Below are positions 17,978 through 26,275 of a stretch of DNA of 64,000 bases, one piece after another (the first letter of the stretch is position 1; every line of letters starts with the position of its first letter). Source of the DNA: Rufibacter sp. XAAS-G3-1 (GTDB taxonomy: Bacteria > Bacteroidota > Bacteroidia > Cytophagales > Hymenobacteraceae); the NCBI RefSeq assembly GCF_013623775.1, contig NZ_JABFAM010000005.1, forward strand, positions 434,001 through 498,000, written 5' to 3'. Under the pieces are notes generated by a model. The model was not told the origin of the DNA. It saw only the letters and a program-made list of their open reading frames with translations, and did no database searches. The translations under genes were made by a program, and so were the position numbers.

Positions 17978-18317
17978 TGTAGGGGCTCCCAGGAGGGAAA
18001 TTCTTCTGCCAGAATCCTGTATTGATTTCGCGCGGAAAGGCGCATTGTTCCTTCCAAGTAGAGCCTCTTGTTTAGGAAGGGGGCAAGAAAAAAGGCGTTT
18101 CCGGGTTGTTTTCCCGAAAACGCCTTTAAAACAGGTTCACCTTACTTTATTGACCTTCGCAATCCTGTTGGTGGCTCCCGGCGGGTCTGGAGACTCGCCT
18201 CATCCTTAGTCACGAGACTGGAGTCTCACGCCAGTTCTTTCTAACCACCTGCTTCCGTGATGCTGCCTGCTTCAAAGACCGTAGTGTGCGCAGCTCCTAC
18301 GAATGTCTCTGCCAAGG

Positions 18318-18402
18318 CCGTTTAAAGCCTGTTTCCCGCAAAACAGGCCTAAAACGCGTCAGCGGGGTTCCCCTCTCTGTGGGAGAGGGGGCAGGGGTGA
18401 GG
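18318..18402. repeat. Composite repeat: family palindrome plus CCCCTCTC hairpin
   Basis: CGTTTAAAGCCTGTTT and AAACAGGCCTAAAACG form the palindrome; GTCAGCGGGG links it to CCCCTCTCTGTGGGAGAGGGG and GCAGGGGTGAGG. It is the second copy of the arrangement at 15072-15156. Confidence 0.65.
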
Positions 18403-18428
18403 TACTAAACAAACCGGCTGGAAAGAGC

Positions 18429-21413
18429 TTAGAAAATGCGGCCTTGCGCTTTGGCTTTGCGGCCTTTTTTCACGGGTTCTTCTGACTTCACCTCCGGCGT
18501 GGCCGGGGCATCAGCTTTCGCTAAGACCGGGGCGCCGTCTGGGTCAAGTTCCACCACGTCGTAACCCAGTTTCTCCAGGCCTGGTTTGATGGCGGCTTTG
18601 TCGCCCACCAGCATGATGCTCATGTTATCTACCGGCAGGTACTTTTTAGCTAACGCGTTGATTTCCTCTTTGGTGATGTTCTGCAGGATCTCGTTCTGCT
18701 TGGTCACGTAGTCAGGCGTTAGGTTGTAGCGGAGCATGTTGCTGAGAAAGGCTGCTTTCTGGAACGAGGTCTCGTACCGGCGGGCATCAGACTGGCCGAT
18801 GGCGTTCTTCATGAAAGCCAACTCGGCATCCGTGATTCCTTCTTCCCTAAAACGTTTGATCTCTTTCATGAACTCCACTACGGAAGCGTCAGAAGCGTTA
18901 GAGCGAACCCCGGCTGAAGCGGTGAACGGGCCTGCTTCCTCGGTGCCAGAGAAGCCGGAACGCGCGCCGTACGTGTAGCCTTTGTCTTCGCGCAGGTTCA
19001 GGTTGATGCGGCTGTTGAAGGCCCCACCCAACACGTAGTTCATCAGGCTGGCTTTGTAATACTCGCCGGTAGCGTCATACGGCAGCGCCATGTACCCGAT
19101 TCTGATCTCAGACTGGGCGGCTTTCTCTTTGTCTACAAGGAAGATCTTGGTCTTGTCAATACCAGCGGTTTTGAAGTCGGCGGGCATGGTCACTGGCTTG
19201 GGAGCCCACTTGTTCAGGAACGCCAATTTAGACATGATTTGATTTTTTTCCGTGTCACCTACCACCACCAGGTTAGTCACAGATGGCGAGAAGTAGTTCG
19301 CGTAGAATTTCTTCACGTCATCCAGCGTGATGCTTTCCACGGTTTGGACAGTGCCCACCACCGGAATGGCGCGGATGTTGCCTTCACCGTACAACATTTT
19401 GTTGTACACGTTATCAGCGACCACCGTAGGCTGCGTGCTCTGGTTTCTGATGGCTTCCAGACGCTGTTTCTTGATACGGTCAAACTCAGCGGCGTCAAAA
19501 CGAGGACGGAACATGCGCTCTTCCAGCAAGGCCAGGGTGGCATCCAGGTTCTTCACCTGAGACTGCACTTGCACGGTCATGCTTTCGGCACCGCTGCCAA
19601 ACCCAATGGAAGAACCCAGTTTCTCCAGTTCGGTGCTGATTTGCTCAGCGGTGAATTTCTGGGAAGACTCGTTCAGCATAGAAGCCGTCAACGAGGCAAT
19701 GCCGGCTTTGGATGGATCGTGGGCCTCCAGTTTGTGGCCGCCTTGCAGGGTGAACAGCAAGGTTACGGTAGGCACCTCATCGTTTTTAGTTCCTATGACT
19801 TTAATGCCGTTGGCCAGGCTTTCTTTCCAGAACGGCGGTACGGTGATGGCAGGAACCGCGCCCGCACCCGGACGTTTGCTGCGGTCAAAAGTATCTTTCG
19901 CCTTCACGTACTTCAAGCCAGCGTATTGGTCAGCCGGGGCTTTGTAGCCAGATGGGTCTACTTTGAAGTTGTCGGCTTTGGCAATCAGCTCAGATTTGCC
20001 TTTCGGCACCACGCTCAGGATGACGGCTTTTTTGCCTTTGACGTATTGGTTGTACACGCGCAGCACGTCTGCTTTGGTGACCGCGTTAACCGCTTGTCTT
20101 TGCTTTGTAATAAAGTTGGGGTTACCAGTCATGAATTGGAAGGCAGCCAAGGTAGAGGTTTTGCCAGACACGCTGGACAATCTGTTGATGATGCTCGCCT
20201 CAAAAGAAGCCTTGTAACGGGCAAGGTCCTCATCGGTCACGCCTTTTTGCTCGAATTCGGCTATGGCATCACGCAGTTGCTTTTCGGCATCAGCCAGGCT
20301 TTGGTCTGGAAGCACCCGGGCCGACAAGGTGAATTCTCCGGCTAGTTCTGAGGTAGAATGGTATGCACCCGCCTGGTTGGCTTTCTGCGTTTTTACCATG
20401 TTTTGGTAAATGATAGACGTTTTGCCACCGCCAATAATATCGGAAAGCACGTCTAACGCTACTTCATCTGGGTGATTGGCCGGAACGGTAGGCAGTGTCA
20501 TCTGCACCAATGGGAAGCGGATGTTATCTTCGTAAGAAATGTAACGGTCCTGGGTAAGCACCGGAGCCGCCAGTTTCATGTTCTTCACCTCTGGCCCTTT
20601 AGGAATAGAGCCGAAGTACTTCTCGGCTAGTTTCACCACCTGGGCAGGCGTTACGTCACCGCCTACGGTAAGCGTGGCATTATTAGGGCCGTACCAGCGC
20701 AGGAAGAAGTTCTTGAGGTCGTCTACGTTTACCCGGTTCAGGTCCTCAATGTAGCCGATGGTAGTCCAGGAATACGGGTGGCCGTAAGGGTACAGGGCCG
20801 CTGAGGTTTTCTCATACACCAAGCCGTACGGACGGTTATCATAATTTTGCCCGCGCTCGTTTTTCACGGTCTCGCGCTGCACCTCGAATTTCTTCTGGGT
20901 CACGGCATCCAGCAGGAAGCCCATACGGTCAGCTTCTAGCCACAGGGCGGTTTCCAGTTGGTTGGAAGGAACGGTCTCAAAGTAATTGGTGCGGTCACGG
21001 TTGGTGGTACCGTTCAGGGTTCCGCCGGCCTCAGAGACAATCTTGAAGTGTTCCTCATCGGCCACGTTGTCTGAGCCCTGGAACATCATGTGCTCAAAGA
21101 AGTGCGCAAAGCCCGATTTGCCTACCTCTTCACGGCCCGAGCCAACGTGGTAAGTCACGTCCACGTGCACGATGGGGTCAGAATGGTCTTCGTGGACAAT
21201 CACGGTGAGGCCGTTGGGCAACTGGTATTTCTCGTAAGGAATCACCAGTTCACCGCTCTTACGGGTAACAGTCTCCAGTTTTCGGGTGCCTTGCTGGGTT
21301 TTGGCGGCAGTGGTGGCTTTTTTGGCCGGGGTGGTCTTTGGCTTGGTCTGCGCTTGTGCCTGCGTGAGCAGGGCGGCAGCCAATAAAATGGCCAGGGTGC
21401 TCTTCTTTGACAT
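18429..21413 (-). CDS. M16 family zinc metallopeptidase (two-domain, pitrilysin type)
   Basis: 994 residues with a signal peptide (MSKKSTLAILLAAALLTQAQAQ) and a Lys/Thr-rich linker. The first M16 domain has the inverted zinc motif HFFEH at residues 104-108 and a likely third ligand Glu181 in QRETVKNERGQN. A second M16 pair starts near LANGIKVIGTKNDEVPTV and lacks the motif, as expected for the structural half. The protein therefore has the full four-subdomain clam-shell layout in one chain. It probably degrades peptides in the periplasm. The Lys/Arg-rich C-terminus (KKGRKAKAQGRIF) follows a Pro/Glu-rich linker. The gene is monocistronic. Confidence 0.93.
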   Translation of the reverse strand: MSKKSTLAILLAAALLTQAQAQTKPKTTPAKKATTAAKTQQGTRKLETVTRKSGELVIPYEKYQLPNGLTVIVHEDHSDPIVHVDVTYHVGSGREEVGKSGFAHFFEHMMFQGSDNVADEEHFKIVSEAGGTLNGTTNRDRTNYFETVPSNQLETALWLEADRMGFLLDAVTQKKFEVQRETVKNERGQNYDNRPYGLVYEKTSAALYPYGHPYSWTTIGYIEDLNRVNVDDLKNFFLRWYGPNNATLTVGGDVTPAQVVKLAEKYFGSIPKGPEVKNMKLAAPVLTQDRYISYEDNIRFPLVQMTLPTVPANHPDEVALDVLSDIIGGGKTSIIYQNMVKTQKANQAGAYHSTSELAGEFTLSARVLPDQSLADAEKQLRDAIAEFEQKGVTDEDLARYKASFEASIINRLSSVSGKTSTLAAFQFMTGNPNFITKQRQAVNAVTKADVLRVYNQYVKGKKAVILSVVPKGKSELIAKADNFKVDPSGYKAPADQYAGLKYVKAKDTFDRSKRPGAGAVPAITVPPFWKESLANGIKVIGTKNDEVPTVTLLFTLQGGHKLEAHDPSKAGIASLTASMLNESSQKFTAEQISTELEKLGSSIGFGSGAESMTVQVQSQVKNLDATLALLEERMFRPRFDAAEFDRIKKQRLEAIRNQSTQPTVVADNVYNKMLYGEGNIRAIPVVGTVQTVESITLDDVKKFYANYFSPSVTNLVVVGDTEKNQIMSKLAFLNKWAPKPVTMPADFKTAGIDKTKIFLVDKEKAAQSEIRIGYMALPYDATGEYYKASLMNYVLGGAFNSRINLNLREDKGYTYGARSGFSGTEEAGPFTASAGVRSNASDASVVEFMKEIKRFREEGITDAELAFMKNAIGQSDARRYETSFQKAAFLSNMLRYNLTPDYVTKQNEILQNITKEEINALAKKYLPVDNMSIMLVGDKAAIKPGLEKLGYDVVELDPDGAPVLAKADAPATPEVKSEEPVKKGRKAKAQGRIF

Positions 21414-21834
21414 GAACTAGTTTGTTTGGGTTTGGTGAAAGCGGGTTAAAAGGATAATACCAAGGAATCTATTGCACAATTCTTGGCTAGAAAAGGTTCA
21501 TTAACTTATTGGAAAATAATTGCTTAAGCTTTTGGAAAGCGAGTTTGCCTGGGCTTGTAGAAGGAACTACTACCTATAAGTCGGTGCAGGCGGGGAATTA
21601 TTACAGAAATCTCTGTTTTTAATCTGTTTTCTGGATTATGCCCCTTAACCAGTAAGCCTTACCTGATTTAACTGACAAGGCTCCCTGTGTTCCATTAGTC
21701 CTAACTATGGCGCGGATTTACTTTCGTGACCCAAGATTACCTGAACAGCAAGCCGCGGAAGTAAATCTGCGCCATGAGGGGTTTTTAATCTGATTTCCAA
21801 AATATACCCCTTAGACAGCGTAGATGGTCTCTGG
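21414..21834. other. Intergenic region with a flanked inverted repeat
   Basis: No gene is seen. Arms ATGGCGCGGATTTACTTTCG (21707-21726) and CGGAAGTAAATCTGCGCCAT (21756-21775) pair over about 20 bp with few mismatches. Related stretches TTTTTAATCTG...CCCCTTA lie on either side (near 21618 and 21783). The layout suggests a small mobile or regulatory inverted repeat. Confidence 0.55.
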
Positions 21835-23397
21835 TTATTTCACCCGGCTGAATTCCAGTTCTGAAAAGTGGAAATCTGGGTTGTTGGCATCTAAGCGCAA
21901 CTCATCAATGGAACCATCTGGGCCGGGCAGAAACCGGGCTTTGGTAGGCGTGAGTAACGCAAAGCTGTTTTTCCAGGCCAGGTCAAAGATATCGGGTTGC
22001 CAGAGCGAAAGTTCACCGCCCAAGGCTGGGGCAGCGGCCAGGCTCAAGACCAATTTGTTTTTTTGCACCGTTACTACCGCATTTCCATACAGAGGGCTGT
22101 GGTAAGTGCCGGCATAGGCGTTTAGGTCACGGGTGAGTTTGACTTTGGAAGATTTTCCCTTTGAGGCTTTGGCCTCAACCGTTTTTTTGGCCTCTCTGGT
22201 TTCAGCGGCTGCCTGTAAATTAAACTGGCTCCAGTCGCGGCCGTTGGTGATGCCCATGAACTGGTCTATGGTATAGTTGGCGATAGGGGCCATGATGCTG
22301 CTCATGCTGTTGGTCAGGATGATGATGCCCAGCTTTTCTTCGGGTACTAAAACGGTGCGGCTGTTCATGCCTTCGTGGCCGCCGCCGTGGGCTACTATCT
22401 TCCGGCCCTGGTAGTCGTTTAGCATCCAGCCCAGGCCGGCTCCGCTGAAATGGAGGGAAGGCGTGGTTTTTTCCATCTCCTTCGCCACTACCGTAGGGTT
22501 ATGCATCGTCCACATGGTGTGCGCGGCCGTTTCAGAAAACAGGCGCTGGCCTTGGTAGGTGCCTCGGTTCAATTGCAGTTTCAGCCATTTGGCATCTTCG
22601 TTCACGCTGGTGAAAATTCCGGCGGCCGGGTTCCAGTTGTCCCAGGCGGTGAGCACGGTGGGTACCGGTTTGCCGTTTTCAGCGGTTGGGTTGCCGTGCG
22701 GCGTGGCTACATTCTCTATTCCTTTCAGTTGGTTTACGGACGTATAGGAACGCGCCATACCCAGCGGCCTAAAAATGCGCTCCTGGATAAACTGCTCCCA
22801 AGGCTTGCCAGAAATGGCCTCAATCACTTCGCCCGCGGCGATGAACATGAGGTTAGAATAGCCATAACCGCTTCTGAACGGGTAGGTGGGCTTCAGGTAT
22901 TTGGCACGTTCCAAAATCTCTTTGCGGCTGTAGGTGGTGTGGTACCAAAGCAAATCGCCGGAGAACGTTTGCAGGCCCACGCGGTGGCTCAACAGGTCTC
23001 TGATGTTCAGGTGCTGGGTCACGTACGGGTCATATAGCTGCAGGTAAGGCAGGTATTTGGTCACGGGGTCATCCCACTTCAGTTTGCCTTCGTCTACCAA
23101 CATGGCCAGCGCGGCGGCGGTATAGGCTTTGGTGTTAGAGGCAATCCCGAAGACGGTGTTGGCATCCACGGCCCCGCCTTTCTGTAGGTCGCGCACGCCG
23201 TAGCCTTTGGCGAAAACCACGGAATCATCCTTGACAATGGCGATGGCCATGCCGGGTACGTTCCAGTCTTTAAGGGCCTTTTGGTAATAGGTGTCTAGTT
23301 TCTGAAAATCTACCTGGGCAAAGACGGGAAGGGAGAGGCTCCACAGCAGCGCCAGAAAAGTGAACCGGAGAGACCGGCCAGAAGAAGTAAAGGACAT
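21835..23397 (-). CDS. Secreted serine hydrolase, class C beta-lactamase-like, with C-terminal DUF3471-type domain
   Basis: About 520 residues from the ATG at 23397, which gives a signal peptide (MSFTSSGRSLRFTFLALLWS); an ATG at 23418 would add seven residues. The catalytic SxxK is SNTK at residues 87-90 and the YxN motif is YSN at about 180-182. A HGG motif (AHGGGHEGMNS) replaces KTG. The last ~110 residues (LNAYAGTYHSPLYGNAVVTV) form a DUF3471-like beta domain often fused to these hydrolases. Likely a periplasmic esterase or peptidase; the substrate is unknown. Confidence 0.9.
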   Translation of the reverse strand: MSFTSSGRSLRFTFLALLWSLSLPVFAQVDFQKLDTYYQKALKDWNVPGMAIAIVKDDSVVFAKGYGVRDLQKGGAVDANTVFGIASNTKAYTAAALAMLVDEGKLKWDDPVTKYLPYLQLYDPYVTQHLNIRDLLSHRVGLQTFSGDLLWYHTTYSRKEILERAKYLKPTYPFRSGYGYSNLMFIAAGEVIEAISGKPWEQFIQERIFRPLGMARSYTSVNQLKGIENVATPHGNPTAENGKPVPTVLTAWDNWNPAAGIFTSVNEDAKWLKLQLNRGTYQGQRLFSETAAHTMWTMHNPTVVAKEMEKTTPSLHFSGAGLGWMLNDYQGRKIVAHGGGHEGMNSRTVLVPEEKLGIIILTNSMSSIMAPIANYTIDQFMGITNGRDWSQFNLQAAAETREAKKTVEAKASKGKSSKVKLTRDLNAYAGTYHSPLYGNAVVTVQKNKLVLSLAAAPALGGELSLWQPDIFDLAWKNSFALLTPTKARFLPGPDGSIDELRLDANNPDFHFSELEFSRVK

Positions 23398-23492
23398 GAG
23401 TGAGAGATTTGTTTCCATCCCCAAGGTACGTAAAAGTGCGCTCGGTTAAAACAGGCAACCAGTCTTAGGAAACGGTTCTCAGAATTATGCGC

Positions 23493-23500
23493 TACCTTTG
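23493..23500 (+). promoter_or_regulatory. Bacteroidota -7 promoter box for ruvX-def
   Basis: TACCTTTG matches the TAnnTTTG consensus. It lies 229 bp upstream of ruvX, with the MITE-like element in between; no clear -33 TTG is seen. Confidence 0.45.
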
Positions 23501-23553
23501 CCCTGTTTCTGAAAAGCCGCCTGTTTTAAGGCTTCTTTCAGGAAAATGACGTA

Positions 23554-23715
23554 AGAGCATGTTTACACTTCATCTTTGCACTACAAACGGCCATAGCAAG
23601 AACCTGCGTTCGCCTTTTTTTCGCGCCGTAGCGCTGCTACGCCGCTCAAAAAACACTTCCGCAGAACCTTTCTCTGGCTGCTTTCGCCAGCAAACCTGAA
23701 ATTCAAACAAGCTCT
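23554..23715. repeat. MITE-like element, longest copy
   Basis: It is bounded by AGAGCATGTTTACACTTC on the left and, inverted, by TGAAATTCAAACAAGCTCT on the right, so it has imperfect terminal inverted repeats and no coding capacity. The interior contains CGCCGTAGCGCTGCTACGCCG, a small palindrome. Related copies are at 38931-39070 (diverged), 45549-45607 (short) and 27350-27405 (one end). Confidence 0.75.
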
Positions 23716-23728
23716 AAAAACGGAAACC

Positions 23729-24151
23729 ATGGGACGCATATTGGCCATAGATTACGGCGTGAAGCGGGTGGGGCTGGCGGTCACAGATCCGTTGCAAATC
23801 ATCGCCTCGGCGCTGGATACGGTGCACAGCAAAGATGTGCTCGCGTTTCTGGCCCAGTACTGCCAGAAAGAGGAGGTAGATGCCTTTGTGGTGGGCATGC
23901 CCAAGCACCTGGACAGTTCAGACACCAACAACACCCAGCACGTGGTAGGCTTTGTGCGGCAACTTAAGAAGCAGTTTCCCGGTAAAAAAGTAGTCACCCA
24001 TGATGAACGCTTTACCTCGCGCATGGCGTTCCAGACCATGATAGACATGGGCCTGAACAAAAAAGCCCGCGCTGACAAAGCCACCGTGGACAAAATCAGC
24101 GCCACCATTATTTTACAGAGTTATTTAGAGAGCAGAGAATACCAGTTATGA
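23729..24151 (+). CDS. ruvX: Putative pre-16S rRNA nuclease / Holliday junction resolvase homologue YqgF
   Basis: 140 residues, the usual size. The RNase H-like fold is shown by ILAIDYGVKRVGLAV (Asp8), a VVGMPKHLDSS segment, VTHDERFTS and the closing VDKISATIILQSYLE. In E. coli YqgF processes the 5' end of 16S rRNA; a Holliday-junction role was proposed earlier. Its stop overlaps the start of the deformylase gene by 4 bp (ATGA), so translation is likely coupled. Confidence 0.94.
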   Translation: MGRILAIDYGVKRVGLAVTDPLQIIASALDTVHSKDVLAFLAQYCQKEEVDAFVVGMPKHLDSSDTNNTQHVVGFVRQLKKQFPGKKVVTHDERFTSRMAFQTMIDMGLNKKARADKATVDKISATIILQSYLESREYQL

Positions 24152-24714
24152 TTTACCCTATAGTTGCCTACGGCGATCCGGTGCTGCGCACCAAAGCCCA
24201 AGACATCCCCCTAAGTTCCGAGGAGTTGCCTAAACTCATTGAGGACATGTTTGAAACCATGTACCACGCCCACGGCGTAGGTCTGGCCGCCCCGCAGATT
24301 GGCAAAAGCATCCGGCTGTTCGTGATTGACTCCAAGCCGTTCCTGGACGAGGGCGAAGAAGAAAAAGGCGTGAAAAAAGCGTTCATCAACCCTACCATTC
24401 TGGAAGAGTCTGGCGAGGAGTGGGGTTTTGACGAAGGCTGCCTGAGCATTCCCGGCGTACGTGAGGAAGTGTGGCGCCAAGAACGCATCAAGATCAAGTA
24501 CTATGACCTGGAAGGCAAAGAATACATGGAGGAGTTTGATGACGTGACCGCCCGCGTGATCCAGCACGAGTATGACCACATTGAAGGCATCCTCTTCACC
24601 GACCATTTATCTGCCCTGAAAAAGCGCCTCCTCAAAGGCAAACTCACCAAAATCTCCAAAGGCGACGTAGACGCCGATTACCGCATGAAATTCGCAACGG
24701 TAGGCAGACGGTAG
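24148..24714 (+). CDS. def: Peptide deformylase
   Basis: 188 residues with the three family motifs in order: GVGLAAPQIG, DEGCLSIPG and QHEYDHIEG. The Cys and two His residues bind the catalytic metal and the Glu acts as base. It removes the formyl group from nascent proteins in the cytosol. It starts within the ruvX stop codon and ends 21 bp before a hairpin terminator. An acidic insertion (LDEGEEEKG) between the first two motifs is typical of Bacteroidota forms. Confidence 0.97.
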   Translation: MIYPIVAYGDPVLRTKAQDIPLSSEELPKLIEDMFETMYHAHGVGLAAPQIGKSIRLFVIDSKPFLDEGEEEKGVKKAFINPTILEESGEEWGFDEGCLSIPGVREEVWRQERIKIKYYDLEGKEYMEEFDDVTARVIQHEYDHIEGILFTDHLSALKKRLLKGKLTKISKGDVDADYRMKFATVGRR

Positions 24715-24735
24715 TTGGCCACTAGCGAGTTTTTT

Positions 24736-24775
24736 AAACCTCACAGGTCTACCAGACCTGTGAGGTTTTCTGTTT
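24736..24775 (+). terminator. Terminator of ruvX-def
   Basis: AAACCTCACAGGTCT pairs with AGACCTGTGAGGTTT and is followed by a T-rich stretch. It is 21 bp after def and belongs to the CCTCACAGG hairpin group. Confidence 0.85.
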
Positions 24776-24806
24776 TTAGGCTATTTTATTAGAAGGAGGC
24801 CTAAAA
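24772..24806. repeat. Family palindrome
   Basis: GTTTTTAGGC pairs with GCCTAAAAC around a TATTTTATTAGAAGG centre. It lies directly after the def terminator. Confidence 0.6.
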
Positions 24807-24980
24807 CGTGGCGGCCGTTGGCGCAGACGCTCACAGGTCTGGCAGGCGCTACGAGGTCTTTGGGGCAAACGGTATAACGCAGGCAACCAAAAACTCCCCA
24901 CCTACTTTAGGAGGGGTGTCTGAAGGGAAAAATGAGTGGTTATTTATTTCTGTTTCCAAAAGGTTCCAGAGAATCAAACC

Positions 24981-25076
24981 GCTCTTTCGGAGTTCCACTC
25001 CCCTTCTTTCGCCCGTGGCTCCCGGCGGAGTGGAACTCCGCTGCAGGCAGGTTCGGGAGTAGAACTCCCGAACAGC
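24981..25076. repeat. Multi-hairpin dispersed element, copy 2 (inverted, internally deleted)
   Basis: Read on the minus strand it matches 17853-17977 from GCTGTTCGGG to CGAAAGAGC but jumps from GAAGGGGAG straight to TGGAACTCCG. About 30 bp are missing between the two GGAGT repeats, as expected from recombination or slippage between them. Confidence 0.8.
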
Positions 25077-25287
25077 AAAGAAAGGTCTTTTCCCTACAAT
25101 ATTAGCTTTAGGAGGGGTGTCTGAAGGGCGGGGTGGTAAAAGGCGGTTGCCCAAGTAGCAGCCTTATATTATTCTGCAACCCCGCTTGGCTACTTTGCGG
25201 TGAGGGTTTCAGAGACTACCCATCATCCGTAGGCACGAGTCTGGCAATTCGCGATACCTATCCTTTTATCATGGACACAAATCAAGA

Positions 25288-25327
25288 GTTCTGCCGTTGT
25301 TGGTGTTTTTACCAACAACGGCAGAAC
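25288..25327. repeat. Isolated perfect 17 bp hairpin
   Basis: GTTCTGCCGTTGTTGGT (25288-25304) pairs without mismatch with ACCAACAACGGCAGAAC (25311-25327) across the loop GTTTTT. No T-tract follows. It lies 130 bp upstream of the orphan secreted protein gene. Confidence 0.7.
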
Positions 25328-25456
25328 TGCGGCTCATCTAAAAATGGCGTTTCCCATTATAAATAGTAGCTTCTGCTTTGTATTGAATCTTTCTGCTTTT
25401 AAATTAAAGAATAATGATGTATCTTACTATCAGTCAGTTGATGTCAGCTAGGTAGT

Positions 25457-25969
25457 ATGAAACAGCTCGTTCTATATCCGGTATTTATGTTGTTCTCCCT
25501 TTCCTGCGTGGGGCAAGGGCTGAACCTTGACCAACTCCTGAAACTGCAGGGCATGGGCAAGCAGGAGATCGCCCTTTTCCTGCAAGGCAAAGGCTGGGTA
25601 GCCAAGTCTGATGCGGCCCCCGCCGAAGCTAAGATGGGAAAAGCCGTGTGGGCGTTCAATCCCGAAGGGGAGGGGGCCGATGCCTGGTGTATTCTCTATT
25701 ATAGTGACACCAGCCCCAACCGCATCCTCTATAACGCCCAGGGCGGCCCAGCCTTCGACAAGATCAGGAGAAACGTGAAACAGCGCGACATGGCCCTGCT
25801 GGAGGAAGGCGAGCAGATAGAAGGGCTGGACTTTGTAGACGCCTACTCAGACTACGCCGATGAACAGATTGTGGCCCGCCTCTATGACTACAAGCAAATC
25901 AACTACTACGGCATCAAGATTTTCAAAAAAGAAGATTACCTGCAGGCTAAGAAGAACGCCCGGCTCTAA
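25457..25969 (+). CDS. Secreted protein of unknown function
   Basis: 170 residues with a signal peptide (MKQLVLYPVFMLFSLSCVGQ). The mature part begins NLDQLLKLQGMGKQEIALFL and has WAFNPEGEGADAWCILYYSD in the middle and YDYKQINYYGIKIFKKEDY at the end, suggesting a small alpha/beta periplasmic domain. No family is recognised. Cys17 lies in LSCVGQ close to the predicted cleavage site, so a lipid-anchored form is possible but the lipobox is poor. It is flanked by repeats and ends one base before a palindrome. Confidence 0.6.
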   Translation: MKQLVLYPVFMLFSLSCVGQGLNLDQLLKLQGMGKQEIALFLQGKGWVAKSDAAPAEAKMGKAVWAFNPEGEGADAWCILYYSDTSPNRILYNAQGGPAFDKIRRNVKQRDMALLEEGEQIEGLDFVDAYSDYADEQIVARLYDYKQINYYGIKIFKKEDYLQAKKNARL

Positions 25970-26275
25970 CGCTGTTTTAGTTCTGTTTTCCTAAAAGAAG
26001 GCCTGAAACAGCTGTTCCTGTAGAGCGTTGCCCCACTTCCGCTTTTGGCAGTACTATAGCAAGTACGCTACCTGAAATGTAGAGACGCACTACGTTGCGT
26101 CTTGGCTCTAGGGAACGCTCGTGCACGCCAGACGCAAGGTATTGTGTCTGACTACAAAAAGGCCATTCTTTAACCATCATGCCTTCTCTGCCACTATCCC
26201 GTTTTTCGCCTGTTTTCATAGAAAGAGGCCTGAAATACAAGAACTTCCGGTCATAGGTTGTGCGTATACAAACCC
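25970..26275. other. Intergenic repeats upstream of the phospholipase-like gene
   Basis: Two palindromes of the main family (25971-26012, 26201-26238) flank hairpins AGACGCACTACGTTGCGTCT (about 26083-26102) and AGACGCAAGGTATTGTGTCT (about 26130-26149). No gene is seen. Confidence 0.5.
25971..26012 (+). terminator. Family palindrome one base after a stop codon
   Basis: GCTGTTTTAG...CCTGAAACAGC pair around TTCTGTTTTCCTAAAAGAAGG. The spacing to the stop codon at 25969 is one base, the closest in the window. Confidence 0.6.

Larger units (their letters stand above)
17609..18428. repeat. 820 bp intergenic region made largely of repeats
   Basis: No coding frame here has family features. In order it holds a family palindrome (17733-17772), the multi-hairpin element (17853-17977), an AAAGGCGTTT/AAACGCCTTT hairpin (18091-18127), the GTCTGGAGACTC element (about 18178-18245), a GTAGTGTGCGCAGCTCCTAC unit (about 18281-18300) also found near 531, and the composite palindrome plus CCCCTCTC hairpin (18318-18402). 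It separates two convergent genes. Confidence 0.7.
23398..23728. other. Intergenic region upstream of ruvX
   Basis: It holds a candidate ruvX promoter box TACCTTTG at 23493-23500 (rightward) and a 162 bp MITE-like element (23554-23715) that ends 13 bp before the ruvX ATG. Confidence 0.5.
24715..25456. repeat. 742 bp intergenic repeat cluster
   Basis: No gene is seen. After the def terminator and palindrome come a GCGCAGACGCTCACAGG and GGCGCTACGAGGTCTT unit (about 24818-24858, related sequences near 14925, 44090 and 53040), CTTTAGGAGGGGTGTCTGA at 24905 and again at 25106, the inverted multi-hairpin element (24981-25076), a fragment similar to the GTCTGGAGACTC element (about 25196-25250), and an isolated perfect hairpin (25288-25327). 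Confidence 0.65.

Noticed and set aside
19239-20345. 368-residue frame opposite the M16 peptidase
   Set aside because: Antisense shadow produced by high-GC third positions; the M16 motifs on the other strand are unambiguous.
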